Shown here: in pieces, positions 23,212 to 34,939 of the stretch
Numbering within the stretch: position 1 is the stretch's first letter
Layout of the letters: every line of letters begins with the position of its first letter
Assembly: GCF_001625215.2 (NCBI RefSeq)
Contig: NC_030389.2
Span: 44,381,454-44,445,453, forward strand
Length of the DNA: 64,000 bases
Origin: Daucus carota subsp. sativus
Taxonomy: Eukaryota > Streptophyta > Magnoliopsida > Apiales > Apiaceae
Direction: 5' to 3'
Made by a program: the position numbers and the translations under genes
Notes under the pieces: generated by a model
Seen by the model: only the letters and a program-made list of their open reading frames with translations
What the model was told of the DNA's origin: nothing
The model's database searches: none

Positions 23212-26200
23212 ATGAAACAAGCTCACACCCTAAATCCCCTGTTTTTTCCCCTGTTTTTTGCTCTGTTTCTTGCTCTGTTTCTCCCTGTTTCGGTTTCGCA
23301 GATCAGTCCAGGGGAAAAGACCATTCTGTTTCAACTCCAGAGACTTCTTGAGTATCCACCAGTGCTTCAGGGCTGGAATAACTTCACGAGCTTCTGTTAT
23401 CTCCCTCGTTCGGATTATTTATCGATAGTGTGCTCAGGTAATCATGTCACCAAGCTGAGTATTACTGGAAACAGAACATCCAGGCAGATTTTGTCGAAAA
23501 AATTCTCCACAGACTCATTTTTCACTACTCTGACAAAGCTTTCGAGTTTGAAGTCCTTGTCACTTGTTTCTCTGGGACTATGGGGGCCTTTACCGCATAA
23601 AATCAACAGGTTTTGGTCACTTGAAGTGCTCAACATTAGTTCTAATCAGATATCTGGTAACATTCCAGTATCGATATCGACTCTCCCGAATTTAAAGACT
23701 CTTGTGCTGGCTAATAATTTGTTGAATGGGACTGTCCCAGATCTAAAAGGCTTAACAAACCTCGAAAATCTCGACTTGGGTAACAATTTTCTTGGTCCTA
23801 GATTTCCTGCATTTGGTGAGAAAATTGTTAGTCTTGTATTAAGAAACAATTCGATAAGATCTGAAATTCCTTCTGTTTTTGCAAAGCTTGTTAGGCTTCA
23901 GATTTTAGATGTCTCTTCTAATAAACTTGTTGGACCAATCCCTCCTTTTGTTTTCTCACTTCAGTCCATTAAGTACCTCAATCTTGCTAAGAATCAGCTC
24001 AATGGTGCACTTTCTGCACAGGTTTCTTGCAGCAAAAATCTTGTTTTTGTCGATATTTCGAATAATCTTTTGTATGGGAAGCTCCCTTCTTGCATTGCAT
24101 CAAGTACTGCCAATAGAACAGTCATAAGCCTATGGAATTGTCTGTCGAATACAAGCTCAAAGTATCAGCGTGCCAATTCATTCTGTCGAAAACAAGCTAT
24201 AGCTGTTAAGCCTCCTGCTAAGGCGAAACCGGATGAAGAATCAACCATGAAGCTTGGTCTTGTTCTTGGGATTATTGGAGGCATTGTGGGAGTTGTTGGT
24301 GCACTTGGGGTGTTGTTTTTGATCATTTTTCGAAGAGCACAAGCTAAAAAATCTGGAGTTTTTAGAAGTGACAGCTTTGTTTTCGACACGAATCCTGGTC
24401 TTGGCTCTCCAAAAGGGGATAGCAGTAAGTTTTTCTTTAGTATCTTTTATGATTTTAACCTAGAAAGCAAGGATTCTTCACTTATCTGCTGCACTTCGCT
24501 CTCGATACTTATGGATTTTTGGGTGCACGAGGATTCTTCTCTCACCCACGAATGAGAAGAAATAATGAACATACTTAAAAACACAATCGATTAAGTACAT
24601 TAATATGCATCAGTTGAGTTATCAAGTAAGAAAGAAACATATTATTAAGGATAATGAACTTATTTGGTTCATCATTTAATATAATTTAATATATTTAGTA
24701 TATGTCGAATCCCGTACTCGAATTTCCATAATTTTTAATTTGCCGAATTTCCGTCTTCCCGCACTAAACACTCCATACTGGCACCGCACTCATGCTTCCT
24801 AGACTTTTTGGATAGTGAGTTGTTACCATAGTGTCATGATGAATGCTTAATTTTTTGAAGGGCATAAACCACAAACAATGAGGAGAATGGCGACATTCGG
24901 ACTCCCTCCATATCAGAACTTCACGTTTGATGAAATGGAAGAGGCAACAAACAACTTTGATTCATCAAATCTGGTGGGAGAAGGTGCTCAAGGACAGGTA
25001 AATATATAAGCTACAATAGCTGTTGATGCGGGAGCCTTGTGTACTGTTTACGGTCCTTAGCAAATGTCAATCTTTTCAGTTGAGCCAGTTCAATTTTTTT
25101 CCTCTTATACTAATTGGCACAAGACTTGTTTTACTGATCTGCATTGTTGCTGCAGGTTTATAAGGGATGGCTGAGAGATGGCTCCACAGTAATAGTTCGA
25201 TGTCTGAAGGTGAAACAGAAGCACTCAACTCAAACACTGAAGCAACATGCAGAGATCGTTTCTAAGCTCAGACACCGGCATTTAGTAAGCGTTCTTGGAC
25301 ACTGCACTGTCTCACACACTGATCATCCCAGCTCCGCGAGCACTGTCTTTATTGTTCAAGAATACATGATCAAGGGATCACTTAAAGATCATCTTTCAGG
25401 TGTGTAATTTATTAGTCACTACTCTAGTGCTAATTGAAACCATTTTTTGTATCGACTTCAATTACTGATTTTTGTTATTTTTATATAGATATGAGAAAGA
25501 GAGAAGTGCTGAAATGGCCGCAGAGGATGTCCATAGCCATGAGTGTTGCAAAGGGAATCCAATTCTTGCACACGGAACTAGTACCTGCAATTTTCGGGAA
25601 CGATTTGAAGGTTGATAACATTTTGTTGGATGATGGTCTTGCACCGAAAATCACTAATTATAAGATACCCTTTCCAACCAAGGTAAAATTTTGAACTGCA
25701 ATAGTTACACATAATAAATTGTGTCATGACTCAACACATAAAAATCTGAATCTTGTAAAAAATTTACAGCAAGGTTCCGAAAGCCCTCTGAGCAATCGAC
25801 ATGGCACATCCAATCTTCAGAACAGGTTTGTCGCATCTCTCCATTTGTTCCAGGCAAGTGAATTTAATATATTCCAAGTTTTCTAATTAAAGCTGAATTT
25901 GTAGCACTGAAAATCTGGAGAAAGACGATATCTTTCAGTTCGGGGTAATATTACTACAGCTTGTCACGGGTAAACTACTCAACTCCACGGCTGAAATAGC
26001 AGATATGAAAGTTCAGGTATGTATATTGTTTCGTTTTATTAAGTACGTATGTTAAAATATAATGATCCTGGTAAAAAGCCGTTCCCTAACACCAAAGGCG
26101 TTCTACCAAGATCATTATATTCTAACAACGTGCATTTATAATTGTAAGAAATTTGGCATCAGCTGGCACATTTGCTATTGCAGCTAGAAATGAACTTAGT

Positions 26201-26417
26201 GGAATCACCAGCAACCTTACGAGAGGCAGTCGATCCTTTGATACGAGGCACATTTGCTTATGAATCACTGAAGACCGCAGTTCAGATCTCAGTGAACTGT
26301 CTTGGTGAAGATTCAAATAACCGTCCAACAATCGAAGATGTTCTTTGGCATATGCAGTATTCAATACAAGTACAAGAGGGATGGACAAGTAGCGGAAACC
26401 TTAGTACAAAAATGTAA
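23212..26417 (+). CDS. LRR receptor-like kinase, predicted catalytically inactive (At3g03770-like)
   Basis: The model joins 23,212-24,424, 24,861-24,997, 25,156-25,399, 25,489-25,682, 25,770-25,825, 25,905-26,016 and 26,184-26,417, all in phase (729 residues). It has a signal peptide (about 1-29), leucine-rich repeats (about 95-310), a transmembrane helix (about 347-371) and a cytoplasmic kinase-like domain from about 420. The glycine loop is kept (GEGAQGQV), but the ATP-binding Lys is Arg (TVIVRCLK), HRD is replaced by GND (FGNDLK) and DFG by TNY. It should be a pseudokinase acting as a scaffold or co-receptor. It resembles the Arabidopsis family annotated as probable inactive LRR-RLKs, including the ending RPTIEDVLWHMQYSIQVQEGW. 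Read-through of intron 1 would give a membrane-anchored form lacking the kinase domain. Confidence 0.93.
26051..26126. repeat. 76-bp foldback in intron 6 of the LRR pseudokinase
   Basis: GTTAAAATATAATGATCCTGG on the left pairs with CCAAGATCATTATATTCTAAC on the right, and the AAAGCCGTT and AAGGCGTTC segments pair further in. It is a near-perfect miniature hairpin inside the 167-nt intron 26,017-26,183. Confidence 0.7.
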
Positions 26418-27858
26418 CTGTGAATCCTCAGAATCTGCTGCTCTATGTTTTTCAGCCTTCCTAATGTAGATGGTAGATATATTGAACATAAAAATGATTA
26501 GGTCATTCGGGTTGGTTTGGGAATGCTAGTTAATAATCTGCGCACTTATTTTTTGTACCGTGTTGCTTTGTAATTTACTCTTTAGGGTAGTTTCGGTTGG
26601 CCTAGTTTGGAACGGATAGTTAATAATTTGCGCATCTATTTTTTCCTTCTTATTGCTTTGTAATTTATTCACACCGTCTGGTTTTCGAGATCCTTATGTT
26701 ACTACTCGTAATAGGAAACACATCTGCGTACATCTTATTCTCTCCATACACGAGTCTTTCTGGTTCACGTCAACTATGGACTCAAAGAACAAATTGACTT
26801 TGATAAAAGTATATTATGACAGAAGAGCATAGTCTTGGAAGCATATAATAGTTTGAAGCTTTAGCATTATTGACATACAACAATCATTGAATCTTATAAA
26901 GCAGGCCAGCTCACTGAACATTCTTGCTGTTTCTGAACTGGCAGGTGAGTTGGATCTGAGTCCACAATGCTTAAAGATTTGAGCTTTTCTCTGATTGTAA
27001 ATTCAGGCAACTACATGTTCACACTTCACAGTTCATATTGATGTAACAGCAACAGTGTTATCAGTTTAGAAGCCTTGAGTGACTCCCATCGACGGATCTA
27101 GTAAGAGGCACATGGGCAAATGTTCCCCTGAACTTTTTTCTTGACTTTTTATTTTCTTATTCCAAAATTTTCAAACTCATAGAAGTGCCCCTCATAAACT
27201 TAATAAATATACATAAGTGTTTTTTGAAAATTTGCTTGATGCCCTGAAAATTTGAATCCTAAATCCGCTCCTATGCCAACAGACGTAATCTGTGAACTGC
27301 ACAACAGGAAAGATGGTATAAATACTCTACCTACCTTAATCAATGATGTACCACAAGAAAGATACCGTCTGCTACACTGCTATCTAACTGTGAAGTGATG
27401 CATGCAATTCTCACAAACATCAATGCCTTTCAGATTCTGTCTAACATGGGAGGCCTAAATATGTCTCTATGTGTTTAAGAAAGTGCATCACTAATTACCA
27501 GAGATTAGCCGGAGCAATAATGGGTAATTTCGCAACTTGTAATCATGGTTCTAGAAATCGAGAATCAGAACTAATCGGTTGACGTACCGACTCTAGATTT
27601 TTGTAGGAGATTTATTGAAGAATTTTTTAGATAAATCGGACATTTTTATCAAATCGGAGGTGATCAATAAATTAATATCTTTTTTTAAAGAAACTAATTA
27701 AACTTTTTATAATAATCCAGAATTTTCGGAACACTGCTCAAAATTCTAGACGAAAACCACACAAGTAGATGAGGGAGGTATGACATTTACCGGGGTGTAT
27801 TGGATTGAGATTTTAAAAAGAATTTGAACAGGAATGATCAGCGAATGAATTACAAAAC
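26418..27858. other. Intergenic DNA between LRR pseudokinase and PPR genes
   Basis: It contains the 3' end of the LRR gene and then nothing coding that I can support. A roughly 90-bp segment is duplicated in tandem at about 26,505-26,670 (AGTTAATAAT, GCGCA, then TTGCTTTGTAATTTA, twice). The last few hundred bases are the PPR promoter. Confidence 0.55.
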
Positions 27859-29709
27859 ATGAAGCGGGAAATAACAAAACTAGTAGCGGACGGCCTATAC
27901 GAACAAGCTCTCTCTCTTTATTCCCGTTTTCACGCCCGCTCATTCCGCGCCGGAAAATTCACATTTCCGGCCCTCCTCAAAGCTTGTGCCAAGCTTAACT
28001 TACCTTCCCAGGGCCAAATACTCCATGCCCATCTCCTCAAAACTGGGTTTCATGATCACGTACACACTGCAACTGCTCTGGTAGACATGTACGCAAAGCT
28101 TCATTTTTTAGAAAATGCAGTCCAACTGTTTGATGAAATTCCTGAACCAAATATCGCTTTAGTTAATGTTATGGTTTCTGGGTTTTCGTTGAATGGGCGT
28201 TATGAGGAGGCTTTTAGGGTTTTTAGGGAAGTTGGTGTGGGGAGGTTGAGGCCTGATTCTGTTAGTATTGCTAGTTTGTTGTCGGTGTGTCGAGATGTTA
28301 GGGAAGGCTGTCAAGTGCATTGTTGGGGGGCTAAGATTGGGGTTGAGGTTGATGTTTATGTAGGAACTTCACTTGTGACAATGTACTCGAAATGTAAGGA
28401 GTTGGTCATGGCGTCGAAGGCGTTTGAGCAGATTGGAGATAAGAGTTTGGTCTGCTATAATGCACTTGTTTCAGGGTTGGTGTTAAATGGGGTTCCTTTG
28501 TTGGTCTTGGATGTGTTTAGGGAAATTATACGGTCAGTTGTGGAACCTAATTTTGTGACACTTGTTTCGGTTCTTTCTGCCTGTTCGGATAGTAGGTATG
28601 TTCATTTTGGTAGGCAGGTTCATGGGTTTATTGTCAAAATTGGAATGAACTTCGATACAATGGTTGGAACTGCACTTCTTGATATGTATTCTAAATGCGG
28701 TTGTTTGCATGCAGCTTATGATTTATTTAAAGAGTTGAAGGGAAGAAGGAGCTTAGTAACGTGGAATGCAATAATCGCAGGGATGATGTTGAATGGTGAT
28801 ACTGAGATTGCTATTGAACTTTTTACGCAAATGATTTATGAGGGATTAAAACCGGATTCAGCAACATGGAATTCGATGATTTGTGGCTTTTCACAACTAG
28901 GAAAAGAGACGGAAGCTTTTATTCTCTTCAGGAAAATGCAATCAGCTGGCGTTGCGCCAAATCTTAAAACTGTTACCAGCTTGTTATCTGCTTGTTCTGG
29001 TGTGCTTGCGCTGCGTTGTGGAAAAGAGATTCATGGACATGGTATTAGAACTGATATAAGTGATGATGAATTTTTTGCCACAACTCTTATTGATATGTAC
29101 ATAAAAAATGGGCAATCTTGTAATGCGAGACGAATATTTGATAAGTTTGAGCTAGAGCCTAAGGATCCAGCAATATGGAATGCAATGATTTCTGGATATG
29201 GAAGAAATGGAGAGCATGAAGCTGCTTTCCACATATTCGGACAGATGCTGGACAAGAATGTCAAACCAAATTCGGCAACTTTTAATTGCATACTATCTGT
29301 TTGCAGTCACTCTGGTCAAGTTGACAAAGGTCGCGAAATGTTTAGGTTGATGCAACTGGTCTATGGCTTGAAACCTACTACAGAGAACCTTAGTTGCATG
29401 GTAGACCTTCTAGGTCGATCTGGTCATCTCGATGAAGCTTGGAAACTATTGCAAGACATACCTGAACCTTCAAAGTCTATGTTCTCTTCTCTACTTGGAG
29501 CGTCAAAGTATCATTTAGAACCCAAGCTTGGAGAAGACATGGCCAAGAGACTGTTAGTTTTAGAACCTGACAACCCAACTCCATACGTTATTTTGTCAAA
29601 TATATATGCTGGGCTGGGACGGTGGCAAGATGCAAAGAGGGTAAGACAGATAATAGATCAAAAGAAATTGAAAAAGTTTCCTGCATATAGTTCGGTTGGT
29701 TTGACATGA
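27859..29709 (+). CDS. PLS-class pentatricopeptide repeat protein (E type), At2g02750-like
   Basis: This is an intronless gene of 616 residues, as usual for plant PPRs. It is built of P, L and S-type PPR motifs, for example GKFTFPALLKACAKLNLPSQ, TALVDMYAKLHFLENAVQLF, LVTWNAIIAGMMLNGDTEIA and PATWNAMISGYGRNGE-like units. It ends with an E-type tail (SMFSSLLGASKYHLEPKLGE onward) and has no DYW deaminase domain. Such proteins bind organellar RNA in a base-specific way and take part in C-to-U editing or processing in mitochondria or plastids. The targeting peptide is weak in this model, so the compartment is open. The start is the first in-frame ATG. The stop lies only 75 bp from that of the convergent CBS-domain gene. 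Confidence 0.93.
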   Translation: MKREITKLVADGLYEQALSLYSRFHARSFRAGKFTFPALLKACAKLNLPSQGQILHAHLLKTGFHDHVHTATALVDMYAKLHFLENAVQLFDEIPEPNIALVNVMVSGFSLNGRYEEAFRVFREVGVGRLRPDSVSIASLLSVCRDVREGCQVHCWGAKIGVEVDVYVGTSLVTMYSKCKELVMASKAFEQIGDKSLVCYNALVSGLVLNGVPLLVLDVFREIIRSVVEPNFVTLVSVLSACSDSRYVHFGRQVHGFIVKIGMNFDTMVGTALLDMYSKCGCLHAAYDLFKELKGRRSLVTWNAIIAGMMLNGDTEIAIELFTQMIYEGLKPDSATWNSMICGFSQLGKETEAFILFRKMQSAGVAPNLKTVTSLLSACSGVLALRCGKEIHGHGIRTDISDDEFFATTLIDMYIKNGQSCNARRIFDKFELEPKDPAIWNAMISGYGRNGEHEAAFHIFGQMLDKNVKPNSATFNCILSVCSHSGQVDKGREMFRLMQLVYGLKPTTENLSCMVDLLGRSGHLDEAWKLLQDIPEPSKSMFSSLLGASKYHLEPKLGEDMAKRLLVLEPDNPTPYVILSNIYAGLGRWQDAKRVRQIIDQKKLKKFPAYSSVGLT

Positions 29710-29784
29710 TATGACTCCTCCGGTACACTATCAGAAGTTGAAGTAAAACTAATATACATATGTTGTTACTCCAAGGACAGTCAG

Positions 29785-31618
29785 TTACTTTGTCTTGAAT
29801 GCATCAATCTTGACTTCGTAACTTGTTAATCCCAAATAGTTTTCAAAGTAGTTGGGTGGTTCAAAGATGAAGCATGATATGATGTCCCTGAGTGTAATCA
29901 CGCCAACAACTTCTTTGCCGTTGGCACCAACAACATAAACTCTATGAACCATCTTTGAAGCAAGTATGTGTATCACACTTCCAAGATTTGAGGAGAGACT
30001 ACACGTTGCAGGTATGGTGCCTTTCCCGAGATCACGGGCCTCTGAAGCAATGGTGTTCATGAAATCCTTCACAGTCAGTTCCCTGCAAGCATTATATACA
30101 GATGATGACAGCTGCATAAAATATTATGCTATATGAATATCATACACGTATACGCATGTCTAAGGATGTTCTTGGTCTGCTGGATGGATGAATTCAAGTA
30201 ACACAGTTGAGAGCTTTAATCTAAACTTACCTAAATTTTGCGAAAAGCTCACGGTTGAGCAACAGGAATCGGATATCTTTTATGCTTAGGCTGCCTATAA
30301 TATTCTTCTCCGGTCCTTCTATGACTGGAAGACCTCCAATTTGATTATCTTTCATTAGCTTAAATGCTTCCAATACCAATTCACTACTTTTGATGCTGAT
30401 GACCTGTAGAATGAAACAAAAACATTACTTTTTTTTCCAACTCCCTGCTGATCTTCTTTCAGACAAGAAGTATACCGAGTTAATCATTTATGTCACCTCA
30501 TCATTGGACATGAAAGGAAGCCCCAGTTCAGTGATTGGTTGAGCAGCGATACAATCAAACCAGTCCCTTCCTTGGCAGTTATCTAGACCCTTCACAACTG
30601 CAGACTGAGTTATGAAGTTTTTTATAGTTGGTTTTCCATCTTCAATTATAGGTACATTCCTTAGCCTATACTTGGAAAGAAGCAAGAGAACACCCAACAT
30701 TGAGCTATCTGCTGCAACCGGAATGAATGGTGCCCAACGATAAGATGTGATGATGGACCTCACCTGCAAATGATTCCCAATCAAACTAGATTGGTTGTCT
30801 TAAAAGCGGGGCAAAACTTTGTAAGACATGTTTATTTATTCTCCCATGTTTTGCACTTATTTGGCCTTTGGTTCTTGTTCTCTGAATTACATTATCTTGA
30901 AAATTAGTTTAAAAGTTATAATCACATGTTAGCTTACTGTAGTTGATGCAAAAGGTTCTTCTTCTAGCAGGACTTTATAAAAATCATCTCCCAATGTGTC
31001 AGCGGCTGAGGAAGCATCTTTTCCCACTTGATCTCCAGCCAACCCACCAGCTAGAGCTGCGCCAACTGCAGCAGCCGCTATGCCTGCAGCTGCCACGGGA
31101 CCTGTTCCACCTGCTGCTAGTGCCCCGAGAGCCCCAGCAGCGCCTGCACCTACTCCAGCAGCAGCTGCAGAGCTGGCTGACAAGGCAGCTGCAGCAATAT
31201 CGGCACTCTCTAAAACCCACAGAACAATGGCAGAGAAATCTATGGTTCCTAAGTATCTTTCTCTCCAGTCCACAGCTTTTACATCATCAGACTCGCACAC
31301 AGGAGCTGCTAGAATGTTGGCATCTGACAGAATCTTGATTGCCTCGCCAACTGACGCGTTTGCTTGAATTTCCAACACTACAAAGCCAATATAAATGGTG
31401 AGCCAGCACATTTCATTTTGTATCAAACAAAAATAATGTTAGAAGTCACCTTTGCCTCCAGGAACTATTGGGAAGGTCGAAACTGGAATATTTGCAAATG
31501 CTTTGTTCAAAGTCTCCTGCAACGACATTGGCAGTTTCTTTCTTTTCTGGACCATTTCAAAGTAAGCACCAGAGCTCGGATTCTGCAGAACTTGATTTAA
31601 GGCTTGAAATTGCGCCAT
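29785..31618 (-). CDS. CBS-domain protein, SnRK1 gamma-subunit-like
   Basis: The model joins 31,450-31,618, 30,938-31,377, 30,497-30,763, 30,231-30,403 and 29,785-30,082 with consistent phases (448 residues). It carries four CBS motifs arranged as in the gamma subunits of SNF1/AMPK/SnRK1 kinases. Recognisable parts are LEIQANASVGEAIKILSDA, RSIITSYRWAPFIPVAADSS, KYRLRNVPIIEDGKPTIKNF, IGGLPVIEG, and MVHRVYVVGANGKEVVGVIT near the end. These proteins sense adenine nucleotides or scaffold the kinase. An Ala/Gly-rich stretch of about 60 residues (about 115-176) lies within the first CBS unit. It resembles the At1g69800 type more than the classical KING1 type. The start is the first true ATG (MAQFQALNQ); the in-frame codon 21 nt upstream is GTG. 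True kinase association is inferred, not shown. Confidence 0.9.
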
Positions 31619-32333
31619 ATTTACTCGTATACCTGACACATATACCAGAAAATCGCAAGTGATGTTTTGGGTGTTTGATGTTTTGGGTGTTCTTTACGAA
31701 ATTTATGCATTATTTGACATGTAATGCTAGCTTTATCAAAACTTAATTAAAGATTATAGAATTGCACCGTGCATGAGAGATCAAAGAATTTGCAGCAGAT
31801 ATGGCCATTTTCGTGATCAGTATAAACCAAAACAAAACAAACTAGGAACAATAATTAGGATATAACAATTTAATCGGGCTATAAAATAAGAAATTTCACA
31901 CACCGGATTGATGGTCCTTGCAACGTAAGGAAGATCTCTATTCTTGAATCCTTTGTGTTAGTTTTTCCGCCTGAAACTAAAAGCAGGACGTTACGGTTAA
32001 TCAGATCTCCAAGTTTGACATTCCGACACGTATTATATTATATAACAAGAGATGCCACACTTACAACTTTTTGTATTTAGTATTATTAACTTATATCTCT
32101 TTTGAAATATAATTAATTCGGTGAAACATTTATCTCTTGTCATCTTAGATTCCGGGTCCGATTCTCGCTCATACGTAAACGCTTCTTAATTCACGTAAAT
32201 TTCATTATATTAATCATCCTGATATAAATGTACAGATCATAATATCAACTTTTACAGGGGAAGAAATATATTACAGGACCAAAACTGAACCTTGAGATTA
32301 ACTTTACTCCTAATGTTTTACACATCTTCGAAT
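31619..32333. other. Intergenic DNA upstream of the CBS gene
   Basis: It contains the 5' leader and promoter of the CBS-domain gene and the 3' end of the WRKY gene. A GGGTCCGATTCTCGCTCA segment near 32,154 resembles the B-box region of the SINE-like repeat at 21,506. Nothing else is supported. Confidence 0.5.
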
Positions 32334-34939
32334 TTACAACTTCCTAAAGTCACCTTTACTTGAAGCAAATGGAGAGAAATCAAACTTCAGGTTCCCAGCT
32401 TGTGGAAAAATCGAATTGAAATGACTTGTAGCAAACTGTGATTGCATGGTTTCTGCAATGCCACCACTCTTTTTTCCAACTATTGATGAAATTGCAGCTG
32501 CCAATGCAGATTGGAAACTCGGGTTCGATGTGATTTCCTTTGTTGCATCCGCGATTTTCTCTATAGAAAACTGCGGTTGAGTTTGATTAATAAAATTGTT
32601 CTTATGAGGCATTAATGGCAATTGGAGTTCTGTTCTGTTGTATAATGAGGCATAAGAGGAGGATGATATGCTCTGGTTTCTCCAGTGCTCGAATGAGGCG
32701 GATGAGGACGAGGAGGAAGCAGAGAAGTTGAGGGATGCAGCAGGGGAATATGTTGTGTGGTGAGGAGGTAAGAAGGTTGATGAGTACTTGTTGTAATGCG
32801 AGTAGGCGGATGGTGTGGTGAGGTCTAGGGTGATTGTAGGGTGTGACTGAGACGTCGAAATTGTTGTGTTAGGGGCATAAAATGGAGGGAATTTGGTGGT
32901 GGCAGAGGTCGCGGAGGGGAGGCTAAGGCTTGGCTGTGAGGTGGATGTTGAGGAGGTTTTCAGCATGGAAACCGCAGCAGAAGTGGTGGATGCCATTGCT
33001 GTGGCTGCAGGGGGGAGCCCGTGGTTGTGTGATCCTTCGTAGGTTGTTAAGAGGATCGACAAGTCCTCCTGACATCTCTGCACCTGAAATAAGATATGAC
33101 ATTGTCAGAATCAGAAGATTGAGTTGTGTTAATGAAGTTATCAGAGCTTAAAGCTTTGTAGAAGGATTGAAGATCACTCAAGTGAGCATACATGTTTTCT
33201 GACAGGGCATGAGGTTGACATTGTGCACCGATAATAGGCTCGAGGGCATGGATTTCCTTTCGCTATTTTCTGTCCATATTTTCGCCATTGACAGCCATCG
33301 TTCATCTACATGAATCATTAGCAGTTTTAGTATTCATCGTCCAAATATACAGTTGAGTGGTGTCAGAAAAAGTGATGTCGTAGAAATCACATAACTGTTT
33401 GATAGTTTTGTTTTTTTTTGATATTTGCATATTTTGAGTTATAGTATAAATGATAATGTTTTTGGCGAGATTTAATATCAGTTTCTCGCAAAAGTTGAAA
33501 AACAGCATTTTCAAAAAGTATGGAGGACCTACTTTTCCAAACAAACAGTTTTACTGTTGAGAAAGCTGTTTTTAGATTTATCAAACAGTTTTTCACATGT
33601 TTTTAAACAAAAAACTGCTTACTGTTAACAACAACATCAAACGGAGCCTAAATTCGACTGTGTTTTCAAGTGCAGGTTTCTGGAAATTATACTAACCGTT
33701 GGGCCATTGCATATTGCCCTGACAGCAACTCTAGCTTTCTTCGCAGGATGCTGCTGCAAGAGAGCTTCATCTTCCTCGCTTCTCGCCGCCTTTAATCCTA
33801 TACTTGAACCCCATTTTTGATCAGTTTCAGATTCTTCTTCGATCTTTGTGGGACTTTGGCTCTTTGAGACTCCTGCATCATTCTGATCCCCTGAATACTC
33901 ATATGATCTCCCATCCAACCTTAGCACGAGCCCTTGGTTCAAACTATCATCTTCTTGTTTGCTAGCTTTCGGAAGATGATCCTTGTTTTTGGCTACAGAC
34001 AATGAAGATCTTCCTAGGCAAAGAGCCACCAGATCATCTTCTCTAATATGATCCATTTCTTCTCTAGTTTCATCCATTTCTTGAGCTGGTGATTCACTTG
34101 ATTTCGACTGCAATCGAATAATATATGATCCTCGTAAATAGTTCTTCTAATATTAAATTCTCGTAAAAGAGACTAAACAATTTGCCATAATTTACTAAAA
34201 AATTGTAACTGGTCGAATTAACTAACTTGGTTTCTATTTAAATTGGAGAAGCAACGAAACATCACATGCATGCAGTCAAATCTAACGCTATTCTGGATAT
34301 GTACAAAGCCTTGACTGGGAGGACCAATGACTATGCATGTACTCAAGTTGATAGATAAGAAAAATTCATGTATGTATTTAATGCAAGAAAAAGTTCGAAA
34401 ACATGTATTTTATTTCAAACGATGAATTTTAAATTATAGAATTTCATTTGAGCTGTCATTTCAAATTCTTAAATTTATACTAATATTTGAATATTCTTGA
34501 TTTCAAATAAAATTCAAATTCATATGACCAAAAAATAAAAAAAAAATTAAATTCATATTTTCCAACAGGTTATTTATTTAATTCTAAAATTTCAAATGAA
34601 CCATAATATTATTGTTATTGTTGGATTTTACGAATATAAGTTTATATCAAATGAAATACTCAGCTAATCATAACACTAGTTATGATGAAAAGTTGAATTA
34701 TAATCATCACATATATATTCACATGAATCCGAATCGAAATCATGAAAATCTGATCTCGAGCTCTGATAAGATGTCGAGAGAAGGGCTCTTATCATAATTT
34801 ATAACCATAATCTATCATATAAATAATACATATATATCTATAAACTATAAATATTAAGAAGATAGAGCACCTTAGGTATCTCTGGTACAAGAGCAACCTC
34901 TTCCTTAATCTTGGAGCGTATTTGCAAAGCAGTTGCCAT
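32334..34939 (-). CDS. WRKY transcription factor, group IIb (WRKY72/9-like)
   Basis: The model joins 34,871-34,939, 33,697-34,107, 33,192-33,305 and 32,334-33,083 in phase (447 residues). The DNA-binding domain has WRKYGQK (residues 167-173) and a C-X5-C-X23-H-N-H zinc finger. It is interrupted after CPVRKH by the intron position (V-type) typical of groups IIa and IIb. The downstream [20 protein letters not shown] and [20 protein letters not shown] segments mark group IIb. It should bind W-boxes (TTGAC) in the nucleus and act in stress or defence transcription. The N-terminal coiled coil normal for IIb proteins is almost absent: after [14 protein letters not shown] the sequence goes straight to [11 protein letters not shown] second in-frame ATG lies 39 nt upstream of the chosen start. 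Confidence 0.92.

Noticed and set aside
27100-27260. Possible old transposon end (GACGGATCTAG near 27,092 and AATCCTAAATCCGCTCC near 27,254)
   Set aside because: The inverted match is short and no target duplication or motif array supports it.
31080-31367. Plus-strand Ala/Pro-rich frame opposite the CBS gene
   Set aside because: It comes from the GC-rich Ala/Gly codons of the real minus-strand exon; the spliced CBS model explains the region.
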